The position numbers were made by a program, and so were the translations under genes. 64,000 nt of DNA. It comes from Atherix ibis. Its lineage: Eukaryota > Arthropoda > Insecta > Diptera > Athericidae. The notes under the pieces are model-generated. The model saw nothing but the letters and a program-made list of their open reading frames with translations. It made no database searches and was not told the DNA's origin. Below, piece by piece: positions 51,437 to 62,600 of this stretch. How positions within the stretch are numbered: position 1 is the stretch's first letter; each line of letters starts with the position of its first letter. The DNA lies in the NCBI GenBank assembly GCA_958298945.1, contig OY282610.1, forward strand, positions 51,653,667 to 51,717,666, in the 5' to 3' direction.

Positions 51437-52874
51437 ATGAATTTTTTCTCAAAACCACCAACAAAAATTTATCCAGAAAGAATTTTCTCATTCCAATGAG
51501 AATAATATGAATCGGAGAAGCTTTGCCTGAAAGTGCACAATCATACCCCAAACAAACATCTCCAAAAAACCACCATTTTCATAGAGAAAAACAAATTTTA
51601 AGAGAAAGTGGACTCAGTGTAATAATTGTTGCCTCCTATTTTTTGAGAAAACTGGGTGCCTGGTGTAAAAATTGGATTTTCGTGAATATTGTCATAAATT
51701 TTCAAATTTTTGTGGTTTTTTGCATATCTTTAGGTGGTCAATTTATTTTGCTTTCAGTAAATAAAAAATTTAATTTTAGGCAATTTTTTTTTAATAGTGC
51801 TCACAAAAATTTATTCTGAAAGGATATTCCTTTTTCGATCAGGATAATATGGATCTAGAAGGCTATGTTAAAGTGTATGTAATGAAACCATGAAACAAAT
51901 TGCCATTTTTATCCAAAAAAGCAAACTTTATTTTTAAAAAAATACAGCGAACTTTAGGTATTTTTTTTTAAAACGCCTGGAAAAAATTTTCCTGTAAGGA
52001 CTTTTTTAGTCCGATCAGGATAGAAAGAATAATTATTAGTTTCACATATGTATGCGCATTAACATCATTAAACAAATTTTCGAAAAAATTTCCTTTTTCA
52101 TAGAAAAATAGAAATTTAAAAAAAAATTTAATGATCTTTTGGCAAATTTTTCTCAAAACTCCCACCGAAATTTATCGTGACATGTCATTTTCCTTCCAAT
52201 CACTATATTAAGAGTCATAGAAGGTTTGCCTGAAAGTGTGCAATGACACCACAAAATAAATTCTAAAAAACCTTAATTTTTATACAAAAAAAACGAATTT
52301 TAATAAAGAAAACAATTAATTTTATGAATTTTTTCTCAAAATCACCAACAAAAATTTATCCAGAAAGGATATTCTCATTCCAATCGAGAAAATATGTATT
52401 GAAAAAGCTTTGCCTGAAAGTACGCAATGACACCATAAAAACAATTCTAAAAACCTTAATTTGTATACAAAAAAAAACTAATTTTAGGAAAGAAAACTAT
52501 AAATTTTATGAATTTTTTCTCAAAATCACCAACAAAAATTTATCCAGAAAGGATATTCTCATTCCAATCGAAAAAATATGTATTGGAAAAGCTTTGCCTA
52601 AAAGTACGCAATGACACCATAAAAACCGTTCTAAAAACCTTAATTTGTATACAAAAAAAAACGAATTTTAAGAAAGAAAACCATAAATTTTATGAATTTT
52701 TTCTCAAAATCACCAACAAAAATTTATCCAGAAAGGATATTCTCATTCCAATCGAGAAAATATGTATTGGAGAAGCTTTGCCTGAAAGTACGCAATGACA
52801 CCATAAAAACAATTCTAAAAACCTTAATTTTTATACTAAAAAAATGAATTTTAAGAAAGAAAACCATAAATTTA
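51437..52874 (+). repeat. Higher-order unit U30, n=3
   Basis: Core 51437-52323 and three canonical monomers. Private changes are TTGTCATAAATTTTCAAATT in D1 and CAGGATAGAAAGAATAATT in D3, the latter one step from the U29 variant. Confidence 0.93.
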
Positions 52875-54310
52875 ATGAATTTTTTCTCAAAACCACCAAC
52901 AAAAATTTATCCAGAAAGAATTTTCTCATTCCAATGAGAATAATATGAATCGGAGAAGCTTTGCCTGAAAGTGCACAATCATACCCCAAACAAACATCTC
53001 CAAAAAACCACCATTTTCATAGAGAAAAACAAATTTTAAGAGAAAGTGGACTCAGTGTAATTATTGTTGCCTCCTATTTTTTGAGAAAACTGGGTGCCTG
53101 GTGTAAAAATTGGATTTTCGTGAATATTGTCACAAATTTTCGAATTTTTGTGGTTTTTTGCATATCTTTAGGTGGTCAATTAATTTTGCTTTCAGTAAAT
53201 AAAAAATTTAATTTTAGGCAATTTTTTTTTAATAGTGCTCACAAAAATTTATTCTGAAAGGATATTCCTTTTTCGATCAGGATAATATGGATCTAGAAGG
53301 CTATGTTAAAGTGTATGTAATGAAACCATGAAACAAATTGTCATTTTTATCCAAAAAAGCAAACTTTATTTTTAAAAAAATACAGCGAACTTTAGGTATT
53401 TTTTTTTAAAACGCCTGGAAAAAATTTTCCTGTAAGGACTTTTTTAGTCCGATCAGGATAATAAGAATAATTATTAGTTTCACATATGTATGCGCATTAA
53501 CATCATTAAACAAATTTTCGAAAAAATTCCCTTTTTCATAGAAAAATAGAAATTTTAAAAAAAATTTAATGATCTTTTGGCAAATTTTTCTCAAAACTCC
53601 CACCGAAATTTATCGTGATATGTCATTTTCCTTCCAATCATTATACTAAGAGTCATAGAAGATTTGCCTGAAAGTGTGCAATGACACCACAAAATAAATT
53701 CTAAAAAACCTTAATTTTTATACAGAAATAACGAATTTTAATAAAGAAAACAATTAATTTTATGAATTTTTTTTCAAAATCACCAACAAAAATTTATCCA
53801 GAAAGGATATTCTCATTTCAATCGAGAAAATATGTATTGGAGAAGCTTTGCCTGAAAGTACGCAATGACACCATAAAAACAATTCTAAAAACCTTAATTT
53901 GTATACAAAAAAAAACGAATTTTAAGAAAGAAAACTATAAATTTTATGATTTTTTCTCAAAATCACCAACAAAAATTTATCCAGAAAGGATATTCTCATT
54001 CCAATCGAGAAAATATGCATTGAAGAAGCTTTGCCTAAAAGTACGCAATGATACCATAAAAACCGTTCTAAAAACCTTAATTTTTATACAAAAAAAACGA
54101 ATTTTAAGAAAGAAAACCATAAATTTTATGAATTTTTTCTCAAAATCACCAACAAAAATTTATCCAGAAATGATATTCTCATTCCAATCGAGAAAATATG
54201 CATTGGAGAAGCTTTGCCGGAAAGTATGCAATGACACCATAAAAACAATTCTAAAAACCTTAATTTTTATACAAAAAAAATGAATTTTAAGAAAGAAAAC
54301 CATAAATTTT
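52875..54310 (+). repeat. Higher-order unit U31, n=3
   Basis: Core 52875-53761 and three canonical monomers. D1 has GGTCAATTAATTTTGC; D4 has GTGATATGTCATTTTCC and an A-run broken as CAGAAATAACG. The last monomer has GAAATGATATTCTC, a marker that then persists to the end of the window. Confidence 0.93.
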
Positions 54311-56115
54311 ATGAATTTTTTCCCAAAACCACCAACAAAAATTTATCCAGAAAGAATTTTCTCATTCCAATGAGAATAATATGAATTGGAGAAGCTTTGC
54401 CTGAAAGTGCACAATCATACCCCAAACAAACATCTCCAAAAAACCACCATTTTCATAGAGAAAAACAAATTTTAAGAGAAAGTGGACTCAGTGTAATAAT
54501 TGTTGCCTCCTATTTTTTGAGAAAACTGGGTGCCTGGTGTAAAAATTGGATTTTCGTGAATATTGTCACAAATTTTCGAATTTTTGTGGTTTTTTGCATA
54601 TCTTTAGGTGGTCAATTTATTTTGCTTTCAGTAAATAAAAAATTTAATTTTAGGCAATTTTTTTTTTATTATTGCTCACAAAAATTTATTCTGAAAGGAT
54701 ATTCCTTTTTCGATCAGGATAATATGGATCTAGAAGGCTATGTTAAAGTGTATGTAATGAAACCATGAAACAAATTGCCATTTTTATCCAAAAAAGCAAA
54801 CTTTATTTTTAAAAAAATACAGCGAACTTTAGGTATTTTTTTTTAAAACGCCTGGAAAAAATTTTCCTGTAAGGACTTTTTTAGTCCGATCAGGATAATA
54901 AGAATAATTATTAGTTTCACATATGTATGCGCATTAACATCATTAAACAAATTTTCGAAAACATTTCCTTTTTCATAGAAAAATAGAAATTAAAAAAAAA
55001 ATTTAATGATCTTTTGGCAAATTTTTCTCAAAACTCCCACCGAAATTTATCGTGACATGTCATTTTCCTTCCAATCATTATATTAAGAGTCATAGAAGGT
55101 TTGCCTGAAAGTGTGCAATGACACCACAAAATAAATTCTAAAAAACCTTAATTTTTATACAAAAAAAACGAATTTTAATAAAGAAAACAATTAATTTTAT
55201 GAATTTTTTCTCAAAATCACCAACAAAAATTTATCCAGAAAGGATATTCTCATTCCAATCGAGAAAATATGTATTGGAGAAGCTTTGCCTGAAAGTACGC
55301 AATGACACCATAAAAACAATTCTAAAAACCTTAATTTGTATACAAAAAAAAAACGAATTTTAAGAAAGAAAACTATAAATTTTATGATTTTTTCTCAAAA
55401 TCACCAACAAAAATTTATCCAGAAAGGATATTCTCATTCCAATCGAGCAAATATGCATTGAAGAAGCTTTGCCTAAAAGTACGCAATGACACCATAAAAA
55501 CCGTTCTAAAAACCTTAATTTTTATACAAAACAAAACGAATTTTAGGAAAGAAAACTATAAATTTTATGAATTTTTTCTCAAAATCACCAACAAAAATTT
55601 ATCCAGAAAGGATATTCTCATTCCAATCGAGAAAATATGCATTGGAGAAGCTTTGCCTAAAAGTACGCAATGACACCATAAAAACCGTTCTAAAAACCTT
55701 AATTTTTATACAAAAAAAACGAATTTTAATAAAGAAAACAATTAATTTTATGAATTTTTTCTCAAAATCACCAACAAAAATTTATCCAGAAAGGATATTC
55801 TCATTCCAATTGAGAAAATATGCATTGGAGAAGCTTTGCCTAAAAGTACGCAATGACACCATAAAAACCGTTCTAAAAACCTTAATTTTTATACAAAAAA
55901 AACGAATTTTAAGAAAGAAAACCATAAATTTTATGAATTTTTTCTCAAAATCGCCAACAAAAATTTATCCAGAAATGATATTCTCATTCCAATCGAGAAA
56001 ATATGCATTGGAGAAGCTTTGCCTGAAAGTACGCAATGACACCATAAAAACAATTCTAAAAACCTTAATTTTTATACAAAAAAAATGAATTTTAAGAAAG
56101 AAAACCATAAATTTT
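54311..56115 (+). repeat. Higher-order unit U32, n=5
   Basis: Core 54311-55198 and five canonical monomers. D1/D2 boundary is altered (TTTTTTTTATTATTGCTCAC). The fourth monomer follows a D4-type end (TAATAAAGAAAACAATTAAT at ~55730), and the fifth has GAAATGATATTC. It is the first 5-monomer unit of the 5-3 alternating block. Confidence 0.93.
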
Positions 56116-57553
56116 ATGAATTTTTTCTCAAAACCACCAACAAAAATTTATCCAGAAAGAATTTTCTCATTCCAATGAGAATAATATGAATTGGAGAAGC
56201 TTTGCCTGAAAGTGCACAATCATACCCCAAACAAACATCTCCAAAAAACCACCATTTTCATAGAGAAAAACAAATTTTAAGAGAAAGTGGACTCAGTGTA
56301 ATAATTGTTGCCTCCTATTTTTTGAGAAAACTGGGTGCCTGGTGTAAAAATTGGATTTTCGTGAATATTGTCACAAATTTTCGAATTTTTGTGGTTTTTT
56401 GCATATCTTTAGGTGGTCAATTTATTTTGCTTTCAGTAAATAAAAAATTTAATTTTAGGCAATTTTTTTTTAATAGTGCTCACAAAAATTTATTCTGAAA
56501 GGATATTCCTTTTTCGATCAGGATAATATGGATCTAGAAGGCTATGTTAAAGTGTATGTAATGAAACCATGAAACAAATTGCCATTTTTATCCACAAAAG
56601 CAAACTTTATTTTTAAAAAAATACAGCGAACTTTAGGTATTTTTTTTTAAAACGCCTGGAAAAAATTTTCCTGTAAGGACTTTTTTAGTCCGATCAGGAT
56701 AATAAGAATAATTATTAGTTTCACATATGTATGCGCATTAACATCATTAAACAAATTTTCGAAAAAATTTCCTTTTTCATAGAAAAATAGAAATTTAAAA
56801 AAAAATGTAATGATCTTTTGGCAAATTTTTCTCAAAACTCCCACCGAAATTTATCGTGACATGTCATTTTCCTTCCAATCATTATATTAAGAGTCATAGA
56901 AGGTTTGCCTGAAAGTGTGCAATGACACCACAAAATAAATTCTAAAAAACCTTAATTTTTATACAAAAAAAACGAATTTTAATAAAGAAAACAATTAATT
57001 TTATGAATTTTTTCTCAAAATCACCAACAAAAATTTATCCAGAAAGGATATTCTCATTCCAATCGAGAAAATATGTATTGGAGAAGCTTTGCCTGAAAGT
57101 ACGCAATGACACCATAAAAACAATTCTAAAAACATTAATTTGTATACAAAAAAAAACGAATTTTAGGAAAGAAAACTATAAATTTTATGAATTTTTTCTC
57201 AAAATCACCAACAAAAATTTATCCAGAAAGGATATTCTCATTCCAATCGAGAAATTATGCATTGGAGAAGCTTTGCCTAAAAGTACGCAATGACACCATA
57301 AAAACCGTTCTAAAAACCTTAATTTTTATATTAAAAAAACGAATTTTAAGAAAGAAAACCATAAATTTTATGAATTTTTTCTCAAAATCACCAACAAAAA
57401 TTTATCCAGAAATGATATTCTCATTCCAATCGAGAAAATATGCATTGGAGAAGCTTTGCCTGAAAGAACGCAATGACACCATAAAAACAATTCTAAAAAC
57501 CTTAATTTTTATACAAAAAAAAATGAATTTTAAGAAAGAAAACCATAAATTTT
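56116..57553 (+). repeat. Higher-order unit U33, n=3
   Basis: Core 56116-57002 (private TATCCACAAAAGC in D2 and AAAATGTAATG in D3). Canonical markers AAACATTAATTTG, GAGAAATTATGC, TATATTAAAAAAACG and GAAAGAACGC are all repeated in U35, 3241 bp downstream. Confidence 0.93.
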
Positions 57554-59356
57554 ATGAATTTTTTCTCAAAACCACCAACAAAAATTTATCCAGAAAGAAT
57601 TTTCTCATTCCAATGAGAATAATATGAATTGGAGAAGCTTTGCCTGAAAGTGCACAATCATACCCCAAACAAACATCTCCAAAAAACCACCATTTTCATA
57701 GAGAAAAACAAATTTTAAGAGAAAGTGGACTCAGTGTAATAATTGTTGCCTCCTATTTTTTGAGAAAACTGGGTGCCTGGTGTAAAAATTGGATTTTCGT
57801 GAATATTGTCACAAATTTTCGAATTTTTGTGGTTTTTTGCATATTTTTAGGTGGTCAATTTATTTTGCTTTCAGTAAATAAAAAATTTAATTTTAGGCAA
57901 TTTTTTTTTAATAGTGCTCACAAAAATTTATTCTGAAAGGATATTCCTTTTTCGATCAGGATAATATGGATCTAGAAGGCTATGTTAAAGTGTATGCAAT
58001 GAAACCATGAAACAAATTGCCATTTTTATCCAAAAAAGCAAACTTTATTTTTAAAAAAATACAGCGAACTTTAGGTATTTTTTTTTAAAACGCCTGGAAA
58101 AAATTTTCCTGTAAGGACTTTTTTAGTCCGATCAGGATAATAAGAATAATTATTAGTTTCACATATGTATGCGCATTAACATCATTAAACAAATTTTCGA
58201 AAAAATTTCCTATTTCATAGAAAAATAGAAATTTAAAAAAAAATTTAATGATCTTTTGGCAAATTTTTCTCAAAACTCCCACCGAAATTTATCGTGACAT
58301 GTCATTTTCCTTCCAATCATTATATTAAGAGTCATAGAAGGTTTGCCTGAAAGTGTGCAATGACACCACAAATTAAATTCTAAAAAACCTTAATTTTTAT
58401 ACAAAAAAAACGAATTTTAATAAAGAAAACAATTAATTTTATGAATTTTTTCTCAAAATCACCAACAAAAATTTATCCAGAAAGGATATTCTCATTCCAA
58501 TCGAGAAAATATATATTGGAGAAGCTTTGCCTGAAAGTACGCAACATTATTATAAAAAGAATTCTAAAAACCTTAATTTGTATACAAAAAAAACGAATTT
58601 TAAGAAAGAAAACTATAAATTTTATGAATTTTTTCTCAAAATCACCAACAAAAATTTATCCAGAAAGGATATTCTCATTCCAATCGAGAAAATATGTATT
58701 GGAGAAGCTTTGCCTGAAAGTACGCAATGACACCATAAAAACAATTCTAAAAACCTTAATTTGTATACAAAAAAAAATGAATTTTAGGAAAGAAAACTAT
58801 AAATTTTATGAATTTTTTCTCAAAATCACCAACAAAAATTTATCCAGAAAGGATATTCTCATTCCAATCGAGAAAATATGCATTGGAGAAGCTTTGCCTA
58901 AAAGTACGCAATGACACCATAAAAACCGTTCTAAAAACCTTAATTTTTATACAAAAAAAACGAATTTTAATAAAGAAAACAATTAATTTTATGAATTTTT
59001 TCTCAAAATCACCAACAAAAATTTATCCAGAAAGGATATTCTCATTCCAATCGAGAAAATATGCATTGGAGAAGCTTTGCCTAAAAGTACGCAATGACAC
59101 CATAGAAACCGTTCTAAAAACCTTAATTTTTATACAAAAAAAACGAATTTTAAGAAAGAAAACCATAAATTTTATGAATTTTTTCTCAAAATCACCAACA
59201 AAAATTTATCCAGAAATGATATTCTCATTCCAATCGAGAAAATATGTATTATAGAAGCTTTGCCTGAAAGTACGCAATGACACCATAAAAACAATTCTAA
59301 AAACATTAATTTTTATACAAAAAAAATGAATTTTAAGAAAGAAAACCATAAATTTA
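57554..59356 (+). repeat. Higher-order unit U34, n=5
   Basis: Core 57554-58440 with GCATATTTTTAGG, TTTCCTATTTCATAG and CACAAATTAAATTC, all shared with U36. The first canonical monomer has a cluster of changes at ~58543-58560 (CGCAACATTATTATAAAAAG). CATAGAAACCG at ~59101 is also shared with U36. Confidence 0.93.
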
Positions 59357-60794
59357 ATGAATTTTTTCTCAAAACCACCAACAAAAATTTATCCAGAAAG
59401 AATTTTCTCATTCCAATGAGAATAATATGAATCGGAGAAGCTTTGCCTGAAAGTGCACAATCATACCCCAAACAAACATCTCCAAAAAACCACCATTTTC
59501 ATAGAGAAAAACAAATTTTAAGAGAAAGTGGACTCAGTGTAATAATTGTTGCCTCCTATTTTTTGAGAAAACTGGGTGCCTGGTGTAAAAATTGGATTTT
59601 CGTGAATATTGTCACAAATTTTCGAATTTTTGTGGTTTTTTGCATATCTTTAGGTGGTCAATTTATTTTGCTTTCAGTAAATAAAAAATTTAATTTTAGG
59701 CAATTTTTTTTTAATAGTGCTCACAAAAATTTATTCTGAAAGGATATTCCTTTTTCGATCAGGATAATATGGATCTAGAAGGCTATGTTAAAGTGTATGT
59801 AATGAAACCATGAAACAAATTGCCATTTTTATCCAAAAAAGCAAACTTTATTTTTAAAAAAATACAGCGAACTTTAGGTATTTTTTTTTAAAACGCCTGG
59901 AAAAATTTTTCCTGTAAGGACTTTTTTAGTCCGATCAGGATAATAAGAATAATTATTAGTTTCACATATGTATGCGCATTAACATCATTAAACAAATTTT
60001 CGAAAAAATTTCCTTTTTCATAGAAAAATAGAAATTAAAAAAAAAAATTAATGATCTTTTGGCAAATTTTTCTCAAAACTCCCACCGAAATTTATCGTGA
60101 CATGTCATTTTCCTTCCAATCATTATATTAAGAGTCATAGAAGGTTTGCCTGAAAGTGTGCAATGACACCACAAAATAAATTCTAAAAAACCTTAATTTT
60201 TATACAAAAAAAACGAATTTTAATAAAGAAAACAATTAATTTTATGAATTTTTTCTCAAAATCACCAACAAAAATTTATCCAGAAAGGATATTCTCATTC
60301 CAATCGAGAAAATATGTATTGGAGAAGCTTTGCCTGAAAGTACGCAATGACACCATAAAAACAATTCTAAAAACATTAATTTGTATACAAAAAAAAACGA
60401 ATTTTAGGAAAGAAAACTATAAATTTTATGAATTTTTTCTCAAAATCACCAACAAAAATTTATCCAGAAAGGATATTCTCATTCCAATCGAGAAATTATG
60501 CATTGGAGAAGCTTTGCCTAAAAGTACGCAATGATACCATAAAAACCGTTCTAAAAACCTTAATTTTTATATTAAAAAAACGAATTTTAAGAAAGAAAAC
60601 CATAAATTTTATGAATTTTTTCTCAAAATCACCAACAAAAATTTATCCAGAAATGATATTCTCATTCCAATCGAGAAAATATGCATTGGAGAAGCTTTGC
60701 CTGAAAGAACGCAATGACACCATAAAAACAATTCTAAAAACCTTAATTTTTATACAAAAAAAAATGAATTTTAAGAAAGAAAACCATAAATTTT
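59357..60794 (+). repeat. Higher-order unit U35, n=3
   Basis: Core 59357-60243, with D3 GGAAAAATTTTTCCTG and a changed A-run (ATTAAAAAAAAAAATTAATG). The canonical run is a near-exact repeat of U33. Confidence 0.93.
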
Positions 60795-62600
60795 ATGAAT
60801 TTTTTCTCAAAACCACCAACAAAAATTTATCCAGAAAGAATTTTCTCATTCCAATGAGAATAATATGAATTGGAGAAGCTTTGCCTGAAAGTGCACAATC
60901 ATACCCCAAACAAACATCTCCAAAAAACCACCATTTTCATAGAGAAAAACAAATTTTAAGAGAAAGTGGACTCAGTGTAATAATTGTTGCCTCCTATTTT
61001 TTGAGAAAACTGGGTGCCTGGTGTAAAAATTGGATTTTCGTGAATATTGTCACAAATTTTCGAATTTTTGTGGTTTTTTGCATATTTTTAGGTGGTCAAT
61101 TTATTTTGCTTTCAGTAAATAAAAAATTTAATTTTAGGCAATTTTTTTTTAATAGTGCTCACAAAAATTTATTCTGAAAGGATATTCCTTTTTCGATCAG
61201 GATAATATGGATCTAGAAGGCTATGTTAAAGTGTATGTAATGAAACCATGAAACAAATTGCCATTTTTATCCAAAAAAGCAAACTTTATTTTTAAAAAAA
61301 TACAGCGAACTTTAGGTATTTTTTTTTAAAACGCCTGGAAAAAATTTTCCTGTAAGGACTTTTTTAGTCCGATCAGGATAATAAGAATAATTATTAGTTT
61401 CACATATGTATGCGCATTAACATCATTAAACAAATTTTCGAAAAAATTTCCTATTTCATAGAAAAATAGAAATTTAAAAAAAAATTTAATGATCTTTTGG
61501 CAAATTTTTCTCAAAACTCCCACCGAAATTTATCGTGACATGTCATTTTCCTTCCAATCATTATATTAAGAGTCATAGAAGGTTTGCCTGAAAGTGTGCA
61601 ATGACACCACAAATTAAATTCTAAAAAACCTTAATTTTTATACAAAAAAAAACGAATTTTAATAAAGAAAACAATTAATTTTATGAATTTTTTCTCAAAA
61701 TCACCAACAAAAATTTATCCAGAAAGGATATTCTCATTCCAATCGAGAAAATATATATTGGAGAAGCTTTGCCTGAAAGTACGCAATGATATTATAAAAA
61801 CAATTCTAAAAACCTTAATTTGTATACAAAAAAAAACGAATTTTAAGAAAGAAAACTATAAATTTTATGAATTTTTTCTCAAAATCACCAACAAAAATTT
61901 ATCCAGAAAGGATATTCTCATTCCAATCGAGAAAATATGTATTGGAGAAGCTTTGCCTGAAAGTACGCAATGACACCATAAAAACAATTCTAAAAACCTT
62001 AATTTGTATACAAAAAAAAACGAATTTTAGGAAAGAAAACTATAAATTTTATGAATTTTTTCTCAAAATCACCAACAAAAATTTATCCAGAAAGGATATT
62101 CTCATTCCAATCGAGAAAATATGCATTGGAGAAGCTTTGCCTAAAAGTACGCAATGACACCATAAAAACCGTTCTAAAAAACCTTAATTTTTATACAAAA
62201 AAAACGAATTTTAATAAAGAAAACAATTAATTTTATGAATTTTTTCTCAAAATCACCAACAAAAATTTATCCAGAAAGGATATTCTCATTCCAATCGAGA
62301 AAATATGCATTGGAGAAGCTTTGCCTAAAAGTACGCAATGACACCATAGAAACCGTTCTAAAAACCTTAATTTTTATACAAAAAAAACGAATTTTAAGAA
62401 AGAAAACCATAAATTTTATGAATTTTTTCTCAAAATCACCAACAAAAATTTATCCAGAAATGATATTCTCATTCCAATCGAGAAAATATGCATTGGAGAA
62501 GCTTTGCCTGAAAGTACGCAATGACACCATAAAAACAATTCTAAAAACCTTAATTTTTATACAAAAAAAATGAATTTTAAGAAAGAAAACCATAAATTTT
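60795..62600 (+). repeat. Higher-order unit U36, n=5
   Basis: Core 60795-61682 and five canonical monomers. It is a near-copy of U34, sharing the TTTTTAGG, CTATTTCATAG, AAATTAAATTC and CATAGAAACCG markers. The first monomer has CGCAATGATATTATAAAAAC. Confidence 0.93.
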
